Shown here piece by piece: positions 14,285 through 22,002 of a DNA stretch of 28,110 nt. The translations under genes were made by a program, and so were the position numbers. Source of the stretch: JACMQX01 sp044225675 (GTDB taxonomy: Bacteria > Pseudomonadota > Gammaproteobacteria > Burkholderiales > Burkholderiaceae_C). Each line of letters opens with the position of its first letter. The stretch's first letter is position 1. The stretch spans positions 1-28,110 of the forward strand of contig JBGAIH010000045.1 in NCBI GenBank assembly GCA_044225675.1, read 5' to 3'. The notes under the pieces were generated by a model, which saw only the letters and a program-made list of their open reading frames with translations, did not search any database and was not told the origin of the DNA.

Positions 14285-14920
14285 CTACCAGCCGCCCGTG
14301 GCCAGCCAGTGGTCCACGTCGGGCAGGCGGTCGAAGCCCCAGAACATCTGGCCATCGACCACGACCGTGGGCGAGCCGAACACGCCGGCCGCGAGCGACG
14401 CGTCCACCGCCTCGCGCAGCGCCTGCGCGGCCTCGGCGCTCGCGGCCCCGGCGACCAGCGCCTGCGGGTCCAGGCCCGGCGGCAGTTCGGCGGCAGCCAG
14501 CGCGGCCGGTGCGGAGAAGTCCAGACCGCGCAGCCAGTAGGCGTCCATCAGGGCCAGCGCCAAAGGCGCGGCCAGCGTGGGGTGCTCGCGCTGCGTCCAC
14601 TGGAAAGCGCGGGCAGGCACGAGCGGGTTCATCGGCGGCGCGGCCGGGTCGCGCGCGATCACGAGGCCTTCGCGGCGGGCATGGCGCAGCACGTCGGCGC
14701 GCACATACGGGCCCTTGAGCGGCGTCTCCAGCAGGGGCTTGAGCCCCATCACCTTCATCACCGACACGCCCAGCAGCATGGAGCACCACTCGACGCTGCG
14801 GCCGTGGCGCGCGGCCAGCGCGCCGATGCGCCGGGCCGCGAACCAGCCGTAGGGCGAGATGAAGTCGAAATAGAACCGCAGGGGCGGCAGGGACGCTGGC
14901 GGTGCGGGCTGTGCGGGCAT
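14285..14920 (-). CDS. 2-hydroxychromene-2-carboxylate isomerase family protein (DsbA-like fold)
   Basis: A cytoplasmic glutathione-dependent isomerase-type protein of 211 residues, thioredoxin/DsbA fold without the CxxC pair. The family signature is clear: FYFDFISPYGWFA at 16-28 with the glutathione-activating Ser22, and GVFGSPTVVVDGQMFWGFDRL in two parts at 179-189 and 190-199. The middle (residues 40-170) is helical, as expected for the inserted domain. In known relatives (NahD) the reaction is a step of naphthalene breakdown, but many members have other or unknown substrates. It begins only 36 bp from the divergent permease gene and is followed by the lipoprotein gene. Family is firm; exact reaction is not. 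Confidence 0.88.
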   Translation of the reverse strand: MPAQPAPPASLPPLRFYFDFISPYGWFAARRIGALAARHGRSVEWCSMLLGVSVMKVMGLKPLLETPLKGPYVRADVLRHARREGLVIARDPAAPPMNPLVPARAFQWTQREHPTLAAPLALALMDAYWLRGLDFSAPAALAAAELPPGLDPQALVAGAASAEAAQALREAVDASLAAGVFGSPTVVVDGQMFWGFDRLPDVDHWLATGGW

Positions 14921-14956
14921 GGCCGCCAGCTTACCCCAGCGGGCTATCATGGCCGC

Positions 14957-15760
14957 ATGCTCCGCCCCACCACCTGGAACAACTGGCTCGCCGGGTTCGG
15001 CCGCGACGTGATCGCCTGGCTGCTCGGGTGGTGGCGCATCGTGCATTTCGGCGCGCAGATTCTCGTGCTGATGATGTCGCCATCGAGCTACCGCCCCGGC
15101 TACCGGCTGGTGCTGGCACGGCACATCTACTCGGGCACCGCGCCGATTCTCTGGGGCTTCACGCTGCTGTCGGCGCTGGTGACGGTGGTCATCACGCGCA
15201 TCGTGCTCGTCACCGCGCTGAGCTACGGGCTGTCGCAGTATGCGCTGCAGCTGATCATCCGGGTGCTGGTGCTGGAGCTGATCCCGCTGACGGCCGCGCT
15301 GTTCGTGGCGCTGCGCTGCACCATTCCCGACGGCGCGACGCTCTCGCGCATGCGCCGCCGCGGCGAGCTGGAGGCGATGCGCCGGCGCGGCCAGGACCCG
15401 ATCCTGCAGGAGGTGATGCCCCGCGTCATCGCCGGCGTGTTCTCCTCGGTCACGCTGGCCGCCCTGAGCTGCGTGGTGGCGCTGGTCACGGTGTACATCG
15501 CGGTCTACGGCTTCACCACGAGCGGCTTTGCCGGTTACACCCGGCTGTTCGGTCAGGTGTTCACGCCGGTGGTGACGCTCATCATCGTGCTCAAGACGCT
15601 GTTCTTCAGCCTGGCGGTGTCGCTGATCCCGATCGCCTCGGGGCTGTACGACATCATCAATGCGCCCTCGCGGACCGCTGCCGAAATGCGCGGCCTGGTC
15701 CGCATGTTCGCCGTGCTGCTGGTCCTGGAGGTGTTCTCCCTGATCGGCAACTACTATTGA
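14957..15760 (+). CDS. MlaE-type ABC transporter permease
   Basis: Inner-membrane permease of 267 residues in the MlaE family, which moves phospholipids or related lipids between membranes. After an amphipathic N-terminus (WNNWLAGFGRDVIAWLLGWW), membrane segments lie near 60-80, 95-120, 155-184, 200-228 and 250-264. The conserved cytoplasmic loop of MlaE is seen as LELIPLTAALFVALR and LEAMRRRGQDPI (the MlaE ALEVMGVDPI motif, diverged). The start has no ribosome-binding site, but TATCAT at 14945-14950 could serve as a -10 that starts the transcript at or near the ATG. Next comes an MCE gene after 31 bp, with no ATPase between, although the family works with one. Confidence 0.85.
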   Translation: MLRPTTWNNWLAGFGRDVIAWLLGWWRIVHFGAQILVLMMSPSSYRPGYRLVLARHIYSGTAPILWGFTLLSALVTVVITRIVLVTALSYGLSQYALQLIIRVLVLELIPLTAALFVALRCTIPDGATLSRMRRRGELEAMRRRGQDPILQEVMPRVIAGVFSSVTLAALSCVVALVTVYIAVYGFTTSGFAGYTRLFGQVFTPVVTLIIVLKTLFFSLAVSLIPIASGLYDIINAPSRTAAEMRGLVRMFAVLLVLEVFSLIGNYY

Positions 15761-15791
15761 GCCTGCAACCGACCGCCCCACGCCTTGCCCC

Positions 15792-16805
15792 ATGAGTGAT
15801 ACACCCCCGCCCGCCTCCGGCCCGCCGCCTGAACCCGTCCAGGTCGTCACCGGCCCGATCAACCACCTGGAGCTCAAGGCGGCGCTGCTGCTCGTGTTCA
15901 TGGCGCTGCTGGTGATCGGCTCCGTGGGCTATGTGCTGTATGCGCGCGGCGCCTTCGAGCAGACGCAGGAGCTGGTGCTCGTGTCGGACGACTCCGAGGG
16001 CGTGGTCGTGGGCATGGACCTGACCTTCTCGGGCTTTCCGATCGGGCGGGTGCGCGCCATCGAACTGTCGCCCGAGGGCAATGCCCGCATCCTGATCGAC
16101 GTGCCGAAGAAGGACGCCCACTGGCTGCGCGAGTCCAGCGTGTTCACCATGGTGCGCGGCATCGTCGGCGGCACCAACATCCGGGCCTACAGCGGCATGC
16201 TGACCGACAAGCCGCTGCCGCCGGGCGCGGTGCGCACCGTGCTCAAGGGCGACGCCAGCGCCGAGGTGCCCAAGCTCATGGCGTCGGCCAAGGAACTGAT
16301 CGACAACCTGGGCGCGCTCAGCGCCAAGGAAGGCCCGCTGGGCACCAGCCTGGCCAACCTGCAGGCCGTCACCGAAAAGCTCAACGGCCCCGGCGGTGCG
16401 CTGGGCGTGATGCTGGGCAACGACGCCGAACGCAAGAAGCTCATGGAGGCAATGGACCGCACCAACCAGCTGCTGGCACGGCTCGACGGCGTAGCCGCTC
16501 GCGCCGACACGCTGGCCGCCAAGGCCGACACGCAGGTCTTCGGCCCGGGCGGCGTGATGCCCGAGACACGCGCGGCCGTGGTGCAGATCAACGCGATCCT
16601 CGGCGAGGCGCGCACCAGCCTGCGCAAGGTGGACGCGCTGCTGGTGGACGCCCAGGCCATCGGCGCCAATGCGCGCGTGGCCACCGAGGACCTGGGCGCG
16701 CTGCGCGCCGAGGTCGAAACCAACCTGCGCAAGATCGAGGGCCTGGTCAACGACCTCAACCGCCGCTGGCCTTTTGCGCGCGACACGGAGATCAAGCTGC
16801 CATGA
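15792..16805 (+). CDS. MCE-family lipid-transport protein (MlaD-like)
   Basis: A protein of 337 residues anchored in the inner membrane by one segment (about 28-50) with a Pro-rich cytoplasmic start. The MCE domain follows at about 57-152: SEGVVVGMDLTFSGFPIGRV is characteristic, then ARILIDVPKKDAHWLRESS and GGTNIRAYSG. From about 155 to 325 the chain is predicted to be long helices with heptad-like spacing (ARADTLAAKADTQV, ALRAEVETNLRKIEG), as in MCE proteins that form a tunnel across the periplasm. It probably receives or delivers lipid with the permease encoded just before. The stop overlaps the lipoprotein start by 4 bp. Confidence 0.9.
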   Translation: MSDTPPPASGPPPEPVQVVTGPINHLELKAALLLVFMALLVIGSVGYVLYARGAFEQTQELVLVSDDSEGVVVGMDLTFSGFPIGRVRAIELSPEGNARILIDVPKKDAHWLRESSVFTMVRGIVGGTNIRAYSGMLTDKPLPPGAVRTVLKGDASAEVPKLMASAKELIDNLGALSAKEGPLGTSLANLQAVTEKLNGPGGALGVMLGNDAERKKLMEAMDRTNQLLARLDGVAARADTLAAKADTQVFGPGGVMPETRAAVVQINAILGEARTSLRKVDALLVDAQAIGANARVATEDLGALRAEVETNLRKIEGLVNDLNRRWPFARDTEIKLP

Positions 16806-17455
16806 CGCGCCTTCGCATCGCACTCGGTGCCGCCGCCCTGCTGCTGGCGGCCTGCGGCAGCAAGCCGGTCGCACCCGACTGGCAGATGAATGCGCAGGGC
16901 GCCACCGAACGGGCCGTGGCGGCCTATCTGGCGGGCAACGCGCGCGTGGAGGCGCTCGAGTTCGGCAAGGCGCGGGCCGAGGTCGCCCGCACCGGCCGGC
17001 CCGACCTGCTGGCCCGCGTGGAGCTGCTGCGCTGCGCCAGCCGCGTGGCCAGCCTCGTGATGGAAGCCTGCCCGGGCTTCGAGGCCCTGCGGCAGGATGC
17101 TGCGCCCGCCGAACGGGCCTACGCCGACTACCTGGCCGGCAAGGCCGCGCCGCAGGACGCGGCCCTGCTGCCCGAGGCCCAGCGCGCGGCGATGGCGTCG
17201 GGCGATGCGGCGCTCAAGGAGATGAAGGACCCGCTGTCGCAGCTCGTGGCTGCGGGCGTGATGCTGCAGACCGGCCGGGCCACGCCCGCGACCATCGCAC
17301 TGGCCGTGGACACCGCCTCGGCCCAGGGCTGGCGGCGCCCGCTGCTGGCCTGGCTGCTGGTGCAGGCGCAGCGGGCCGAGCAGGCCGGCGCCACAGAGGA
17401 GGCCGCGCGCCTGCGTCGGCGCATCGCGGTGGTGGAGCAGGCGGGCAAGCCCTGA
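16802..17455 (+). CDS. Predicted lipoprotein, helical, of the MCE operon
   Basis: A protein of 217 residues with a short signal and lipobox (LLLAAC, lipidated Cys18). The mature part is almost entirely helical and Ala-rich, with repeats resembling helical hairpins (RAVAAYLAGNARVEALEFG, ERAYADYLAGKAAPQDAAL, RRPLLAWLLVQAQRAEQAG). Cys residues near 78 and 88 may pair. It does not look like the beta-rich PqiC-type auxiliary lipoprotein that usually ends MCE operons. The ATGA overlap with the MCE gene suggests a structural or partner role in the same transport system. No named family is recognised. Confidence 0.82.
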   Translation: MTRLRIALGAAALLLAACGSKPVAPDWQMNAQGATERAVAAYLAGNARVEALEFGKARAEVARTGRPDLLARVELLRCASRVASLVMEACPGFEALRQDAAPAERAYADYLAGKAAPQDAALLPEAQRAAMASGDAALKEMKDPLSQLVAAGVMLQTGRATPATIALAVDTASAQGWRRPLLAWLLVQAQRAEQAGATEEAARLRRRIAVVEQAGKP

Positions 17456-17458
17456 GCA

Positions 17459-17482
17459 TCCGGCGACACGGCCGGACCTCTT
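17459..17482 (+). terminator. Candidate terminator after the MCE operon
   Basis: TCCGGC and GCCGGA form a 6-bp stem around GACACG, followed by CCTCTT, only a weak T-run. It starts 4 bp after the stop of the helical lipoprotein gene, the right place for an intrinsic terminator. Stem and tail are short, so confidence is low. Confidence 0.35.
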
Positions 17483-17483
17483 G

Positions 17484-17525
17484 ACGCGGCAGCAAAGCCG
17501 AGGACTTAACGCGGCAGCAAAGCCG
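17484..17525. repeat. 17-bp direct repeat across the HEPN stop codon
   Basis: ACGCGGCAGCAAAGCCG occurs at 17484-17500 and 17509-17525, a period of 25 bp. The second copy overlaps the last codons and TAA of the HEPN remnant. Its extended form, GCGGC-AGCAAA-GCCGC (17511-17526), can also fold as a small hairpin. Confidence 0.75.
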
Positions 17526-17773
17526 CGTGGGTCTTCCTCAGCCAGTCTGCAGCCAGCTGGGTGAACTCATCGCCGATCCGCACGGCCGCCTCGAGGTCGC
17601 GTTGCGTCCGTTCGGCGCCGCCGTATTTCTGGTTGCGCAATTGCCGGATCGCATCGATCCTGTCGATTCTTGCGTTCGGCCGCCCTCAGCCAGTTGCCGA
17701 TGGCCACCCGGTCCTGAGGGCACCGGTGAAAGGCCCGAGCCTCATCCGCGAGCTGCTGATAGGAACGAAGCAA
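17506..17773 (-). pseudogene. Frameshifted, shortened HEPN-like toxin partner gene
   Basis: Leftward reading from TTG 17773 gives LLRSYQQLADEARAFHR and DRVAIGNWLRAAERK. A second frame continues after about 17660-17680 with RIDRIDAIRQLRNQKYGG, DLEAAVRIGDEFTQLAADWL and ends at TAA 17506. The two pieces join into a HEPN-like helical protein of about 90 residues, but the length is not a multiple of three, so a 1-base insertion or 2-base deletion separates them. Proteins of this type that pair with nucleotidyltransferases are usually about 140 residues, so the middle may also be lost. The TTG is supported by GGGGGAG at 17781-17787, seven bases upstream, inside the end of the nucleotidyltransferase gene. 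A sequencing error is an alternative to true decay. Confidence 0.5.
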
Positions 17774-18356
17774 CGGACGCCTCCCCCTTGAGAATGATGA
17801 TGCTGCCGGTGAACAGGCCGCGCCAGAACGCCGACTGCTGAGCCAGTTCACGCTCGATCTGGCCGCGCTCGACCGTCAGCACTTCAATGGCTCTGCCGTG
17901 CTTGCGCGACACGGGTGCGAACGCCGCCTGGGCCTCGATGCCGGACACCGCACCGATCACCAGCAGATCGACATCGCTGCCTGGGCCGTCGCGTCCCTGC
18001 GCGGTCGAACCGTACACCAGGACACTCTCGGCCGGCAGTTCCGCTGCGACCGCTCGCAGATCGTGCAACAGGTCCCCCGCCGCGAAAAACAGGGCCCGCA
18101 GCGGCGCTGCCAGCGGCGAGCGCGTATCCAGGCGATAGACGCTGCCTCGCCCATCCGACTCGACCCGCACGATGTCTGCCGATGCGAGGGCCTTGAGCGT
18201 CTTGTGGGCGTTGCCGGAATCGACGCCTGCCGCGCTCGCGAGCCCGCGCAGATGAAAGGACGCCTCAGGGTCCTCCAGCAGAACCCCCAGAAGGCGCGCC
18301 TTGGTCTCGCCCCCCATCAGGGTGCTCAAGGCTGTGAGAGCGCTGGTGGATTGCAT
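17742..18356 (-). CDS. Nucleotidyltransferase with N-terminal winged helix (MNT antitoxin type)
   Basis: A protein of 204 residues with two parts. Residues 15-77 form an ArsR-like winged helix (KARLLGVLLEDPEASFHLRG, GNAHKTLKALASADIVRV, RGSVYRLD). Residues 105-200 are a minimal nucleotidyltransferase: YGSTAQGRDG and GSDVDLLVIG at 115-135 give the GS motif and catalytic Asp128 and Asp130. Such fused proteins act as antitoxin and repressor next to HEPN RNases, adding AMP groups to the toxin. The following gene overlaps its end and is a broken HEPN gene, so this antitoxin may be left without a toxin. An inverted-repeat array lies directly upstream of its start and would suit autoregulation. Confidence 0.88.
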   Translation of the reverse strand: MQSTSALTALSTLMGGETKARLLGVLLEDPEASFHLRGLASAAGVDSGNAHKTLKALASADIVRVESDGRGSVYRLDTRSPLAAPLRALFFAAGDLLHDLRAVAAELPAESVLVYGSTAQGRDGPGSDVDLLVIGAVSGIEAQAAFAPVSRKHGRAIEVLTVERGQIERELAQQSAFWRGLFTGSIIILKGEASVASFLSAARG

Positions 18357-18381
18357 GATGCGGTCGATTGCACAGCGAATG

Positions 18382-18438
18382 CTGTCATATCGACAATATT
18401 TGCAGTCTAATCAACAGCAAATGCGGTTGATTCGACAG
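18382..18438. promoter_or_regulatory. Nested inverted repeats upstream of the nucleotidyltransferase gene
   Basis: An AT-rich patch in GC-rich surroundings. ATTTGC (18398-18403) pairs with GCAAAT (18417-18422); AATCAAC (18409-18415) pairs with GTTGATT (18426-18432); TGTC-N5-GACA lies at 18383-18395 and CGACAG returns at 18433-18438. It is 26 bp upstream of the nucleotidyltransferase ATG, where an autorepressor with a winged helix would bind. The 7-bp AATCAAC/GTTGATT hairpin is also just past the RidA-like gene's stop and could help end that leftward transcript. Confidence 0.5.
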
Positions 18439-18447
18439 TGCGAGGCG

Positions 18448-18906
18448 TCATCCCCTCTGCGGCAGATGCACCGTCGCCTCGACCTCCAGCAGCACCTCGT
18501 CGGACGGGAGCATGCGGCTGACCTCGACCACGGTGCTCACCACCGGCTCACTGAAGAACAGCCCGCGCACCCGGTTGTAGGCCGGGTAGTGGCGCAGGTC
18601 GCGGAAGTACTGGACCAGGCGCACGACGTCCTTCATCTCGCCGCCGCACTCGCGCACCAGGGCGCGGATGCGGTCGAGCACGAACCAGCTCTGCGCCACC
18701 GCGGGTGCCTCGAACACGTCGACCGACATCTGGCCCGTGACGTAGCCGAGCCGGGCCAGCTCGGCGCGCGCCGCGTCGGGCAGCTGCGCGTAGCGGGTGA
18801 CGACGGCCTGCGCGGCCGGGTCGACCGCGATCACGCCGCTCATGAAAACGAAGTCGCCCGCGCGGCGCCAGGCGGCGTAGTTGGCAAGAGGTTGTCCGAC
18901 GCTCAT
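18448..18906 (-). CDS. RidA/YjgF-family protein lacking the catalytic arginine
   Basis: A protein of 152 residues with the Rid fold: opening strands DFVFMSGVIAVD, helices SWFVLDRIRALVRECGGEM, and the C-terminal EVLLEVEATV. Rid proteins are trimers with active sites between subunits. In enamine/imine deaminases an Arg stands in the motif PARS before VEVARLP (Arg105 of E. coli RidA). Here the segment reads EPVVSTVVEVSRMLP, with no Arg at that site, so it is probably not a standard deaminase and resembles the divergent Rid subgroups found in catabolic operons. It is the last gene of the leftward cluster and its ATG overlaps the preceding stop (ATGA). Confidence 0.88.
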   Translation of the reverse strand: MSVGQPLANYAAWRRAGDFVFMSGVIAVDPAAQAVVTRYAQLPDAARAELARLGYVTGQMSVDVFEAPAVAQSWFVLDRIRALVRECGGEMKDVVRLVQYFRDLRHYPAYNRVRGLFFSEPVVSTVVEVSRMLPSDEVLLEVEATVHLPQRG

Positions 18907-19502
18907 GGCATGGCTTTCAGGGTGGTGAAGACGCGCGCGAGAAAGCGCTCGCGCTCCTCGCGGCTGACGTTGTCCATGTTGTGCAGCTGCATCACGGTGG
19001 TGCGGCAGCCGCGCGCGAACAGCACGCGCAGGCCCCGGGTGAACAGCGTGCGGCCCGGATCACCCATGAGCTTGAGCCACCACCAGGGCGAGCCCGTGGT
19101 GGTGACGACGGTGAGGCGGCGGATGTGGCGCAGGCCCGGACGCGGTGCCTGGCCGCGCGCGCGCGGCGACTCGAAGGCCACACCCGGCAGCCAGACCCGC
19201 TCCAGCCAGCCCTTGAGCATGGCCGGCGGCCCGTAGAACCAGGTCGGGTAGACGAACACCAGGTGCTCGGCCCATTCGAGCGCGTTCACATGCCAGCGCA
19301 CGCGGTCGGCGATGGCACCGGGGTCGGTGTTGTACAGGTCACGCTCGGCCCGCGACAGCACAGGATCGAAGCCCTCGGCGTACAGGTCGATGCGGCGCAG
19401 CTCATGGCCGGCCTCCTGCAGCGCCTGGCAGGCCGCGTGGTACAGCGCCGACCCGAAGCTGCCGGGCTGCGGATGGCAATGAACCACCAGGCAGCGGGTC
19501 AT
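18903..19502 (-). CDS. NAD(P)H quinone/flavin oxidoreductase, flavodoxin-like fold
   Basis: A cytoplasmic flavoprotein of 199 residues in the NQO1/KefF/MdaB group, which passes electrons from NAD(P)H to a quinone or another acceptor. The flavin phosphate loop is HCHPQPGSFGSAL at 8-20, the ring-contact segment is VYPTWFYGPPAMLKGWLERV at about 84-103, and VTTTGSPWWWLKLMGDPG (133-150) completes the site. Length is typical. The start and stop both overlap the neighbouring genes by 4 bp. In this cluster it may supply reduced flavin or act on a quinone-like intermediate; the true acceptor is unknown. Confidence 0.88.
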   Translation of the reverse strand: MTRCLVVHCHPQPGSFGSALYHAACQALQEAGHELRRIDLYAEGFDPVLSRAERDLYNTDPGAIADRVRWHVNALEWAEHLVFVYPTWFYGPPAMLKGWLERVWLPGVAFESPRARGQAPRPGLRHIRRLTVVTTTGSPWWWLKLMGDPGRTLFTRGLRVLFARGCRTTVMQLHNMDNVSREERERFLARVFTTLKAMP

Positions 19503-20533
19503 TTCACGCCGAGCTTCTTCTTGACGTCCAGGCCCACGCCCTGGTTCACGAACTGTGTGGTCGCGACCTTGCGCAGGTCGATCTCGCCCTTCGTGTAGAG
19601 CCCGGCCTTGACCATCTTGTCGTAGAAGTCCTGGATGCGGGCCTCGCTCATCGCGCCGATGCCCTTGGTGAGCGCGTCGCCGCTGTCGACGATGCCCTGC
19701 TTGCGGATCAGCTCCAGCGAGCCGGCCAGGTTGGCGTCCGTCATGTCGGGGTTGGCCTTTTTGATCAGGGCGTTGGCGGCCTTGTTGTCGCCATAGAGGT
19801 AGTTGTACCAGCCGAGGATGCTCGCCTCGACGAACTTCCTGACCAGCTCGGGCTTCTTCTGCACCGTGTCGAGCCGCGCCTCGATGGTGGTGCTGTAGGT
19901 GGAGAAGCCCGCATCCGCGAGCAGGAACACCAGCGGGTCCACCCCGCCCTGCGCCTTGATCGACAGCGGCTCCTCGATCGAGTAGCCCTGCTGGATCGAC
20001 TTCCTGTCAGCCAGGAACGGTCCGGCGTTGAAGTTGTAGGGCTTGATCTGTTCGTCCCTGAAGCCGTACTCGGCCTTCATCCACTGCCAGAAGCTGAACT
20101 GACCGTCCTTGCCCACGAAGGCGACCGGCGCGCGGGTCAGGTCCTTGAAGCTGGCGTAGCCCTGGCCCGGGTGCGCGAGCATGGCCTGCGGGTCCTTCTG
20201 GAAGATGCCGGCGACCACGATGGTGGGCACGCCGTTCTTGACGTTGTCGAAGGTCTGCAGCAGGTTGCCGGTCATGAGGAAGTCGATCTTGCCGACGGCC
20301 AGCAGCGGCCGGTTGTTGACCTGCGGGCCGCCCTGCTGGATGTCCACGTCGAGCCCGTACTTCCTGTAGGTGCCGTCGGCCAGCGCCTGGTAGAAGCCGC
20401 CGTGGCCGGCCTGGGCCTTCCAGTTGGTGGCGAACACCACCTTCTCCTGCGCGGCCGCGGTGGCGGCCCACGCCAGGGCTGCGGCAATGGCCAAGGTCTT
20501 CAGTGCAAAGTGCTTGAGTGCGGATCGGTTCAT
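19499..20533 (-). CDS. ABC importer substrate-binding protein (NMT1/THI5-like)
   Basis: A periplasmic binding protein of 344 residues. A Sec signal peptide (KTLAIAAALAWAATAAAQ) predicts cleavage near residue 28. The mature protein starts EKVVFATNWKAQAGHGGFYQ, the pattern of the NMT1/THI5-like group, whose members bind pyrimidine precursors, sulfonates and other small nitrogen compounds. Other marks are NRPLLAVGKIDFLMTGN, GYSIEEPLSIKAQGG and VRKFVEASILGWYNYL. AGGAG stands six bases before the ATG. It belongs with the ATPase and permease further upstream in the same operon and is separated from the FAD oxidase gene by 80 bp. The ligand is likely the substrate of the amidohydrolase or oxidase, but is not readable. 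Confidence 0.9.
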   Translation of the reverse strand: MNRSALKHFALKTLAIAAALAWAATAAAQEKVVFATNWKAQAGHGGFYQALADGTYRKYGLDVDIQQGGPQVNNRPLLAVGKIDFLMTGNLLQTFDNVKNGVPTIVVAGIFQKDPQAMLAHPGQGYASFKDLTRAPVAFVGKDGQFSFWQWMKAEYGFRDEQIKPYNFNAGPFLADRKSIQQGYSIEEPLSIKAQGGVDPLVFLLADAGFSTYSTTIEARLDTVQKKPELVRKFVEASILGWYNYLYGDNKAANALIKKANPDMTDANLAGSLELIRKQGIVDSGDALTKGIGAMSEARIQDFYDKMVKAGLYTKGEIDLRKVATTQFVNQGVGLDVKKKLGVK

Positions 20534-20613
20534 GGGCTTCTCCTGGAGGGTTGGACAGGACAACGGGGAAACAGGGAATCGGGCTGCGGCTTCACTCACA
20601 CAGGGCCAGGGCC

Positions 20614-22002
20614 TCATGGTACGGCGTCGCCGGCCAGCCAGCCGCGCGTCTTGCCGGGATTCATGAGGCCGTGGGGGTCGGCGACTTTCTTGAAGTCGAT
20701 CTGGGCGGTGTCGATGGTCTTCATGCCGCCGTCCTCGATGGTGACGACGTGGGCATCGAACACGCCCACGCCCATGGACTCGATGAGGGTCTTGACCTCG
20801 GCGAGCCGCTCGGCATCGAAATAGCTCACCAGCGGGATCGCGAACACGCCGTACTGCCCGTAGGCCAGCGAGAACTCGTGATGCCAGAGGATCTCGTGGC
20901 CGAACTCGCGCACCAGCGCCATGGCCTGCGCCACGTCGAAGGGCTGGGGGAAGGCCAGCTGCAGGTAGGTCCAGGCCTTGTCCTTGCGCAGCGCCATGAG
21001 CGTGGTGTGGTTGTAGGCGCATTCGTAGGCCGGCAGCAGGCCGCTGGCCGCGACCTCGGCGTCGGTCATGCACATCGACAGCCGGCCGCCGTGGGCCTGC
21101 ACCAGCGCCTCGAAGTCGGCCAAGCCCTGCGCCGCCACCAGCGCGAAGATGGCGTCGCGCGTGTCGGGAAAGCGCTCGCCATAGGCGGTGTAGTACGGCG
21201 CGAAGCCGCGCTCCACCGAGGTGAGCAGGCGCAGCGGCAGGTCGGGCCGCATCGCGGCGGCGCCGAAGCGCAGCGCGGCCTCGTAGCCGTCGAACAGCGC
21301 GATGACGTGGCGCCAGTCTTCGGCCGGCGCGAGCCGCAAGTCGAGCTCGATGATGATGCCGTTGGTGCCGTAGGCGTGGTGCACCTTCTGGATGTCGGCG
21401 CCATGCAGCTCGATCAGGCGCGGCGACGCCTCCAGCGTCATCACCTGCACCCGGGTGACATTGCCCGGGTCCTTGAGCACGCCGTGGCGGATCGAGCCGA
21501 CGCCGCCGAAGCCGCCCGCAATGAAGCCGCCGATGGTGGCGTCGGTCAGCGTCGACGGGAACATCAGGATCTCCTGCCCCGTGGCGCGTGCCGCTGCCTC
21601 CAGCCGGCCGATGATGCAGCCGGTCTGCACCGTGGCATGGCCCGGATGGATCGTCACCGCGTCGAAGCGCAGCATCTCGACGATCACGCCGCCGGCCAGC
21701 GGCGTGCACTGGCCGTAGTTGCCGGTGCCGCCGCCGCGCAGCGTCACCGGCACGCGGTGGCGGGCGCAGGCCGAAGCGACCCGCCGCAGCTCGTCGAGAT
21801 TCGCGGGCACGACCAGCAGGTCGGCCGTCTTGTCCTTGAGCAGTTCGGTGAGGATCGGGCTGTACCAGTGGAAGTCCACCGACTTGGCACGCAGCAGCGC
21901 AGGCGCGTCGTGGCATTCGATGCCGGTCAGCTCGGCGCGCAACGCGGCCAGCCGCGCCGCCGGGATCGGGGGTGGCAACGGGGCGGGCCAAGAAGCGCTC
22001 AC
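20614..22002 (-). CDS. FAD-linked oxidase (PCMH/GlcD type)
   Basis: A flavoenzyme of 462 residues of the FAD_binding_4/PCMH superfamily. The FAD pyrophosphate loop is TLRGGGTGNYGQCTPLAGG (about 87-105), with further FAD contacts at FPSTLTDATIGGFIAGGFGG (148-167) and GSIRHGVLKD. The C-terminal family mark is DPHGLMNPGKTRGW near the end. No signal peptide is seen, so it is cytoplasmic. It starts with GTG: the GTG at 22002 overlaps the TGA of the amidohydrolase gene (GTGA). It has no iron-sulfur motif, so a 2-hydroxyacid, alcohol or lactam-type substrate is possible. In this operon it may oxidise the product of the amidohydrolase. Family is firm, substrate unknown. Confidence 0.88.
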   Translation of the reverse strand: MSASWPAPLPPPIPAARLAALRAELTGIECHDAPALLRAKSVDFHWYSPILTELLKDKTADLLVVPANLDELRRVASACARHRVPVTLRGGGTGNYGQCTPLAGGVIVEMLRFDAVTIHPGHATVQTGCIIGRLEAAARATGQEILMFPSTLTDATIGGFIAGGFGGVGSIRHGVLKDPGNVTRVQVMTLEASPRLIELHGADIQKVHHAYGTNGIIIELDLRLAPAEDWRHVIALFDGYEAALRFGAAAMRPDLPLRLLTSVERGFAPYYTAYGERFPDTRDAIFALVAAQGLADFEALVQAHGGRLSMCMTDAEVAASGLLPAYECAYNHTTLMALRKDKAWTYLQLAFPQPFDVAQAMALVREFGHEILWHHEFSLAYGQYGVFAIPLVSYFDAERLAEVKTLIESMGVGVFDAHVVTIEDGGMKTIDTAQIDFKKVADPHGLMNPGKTRGWLAGDAVP

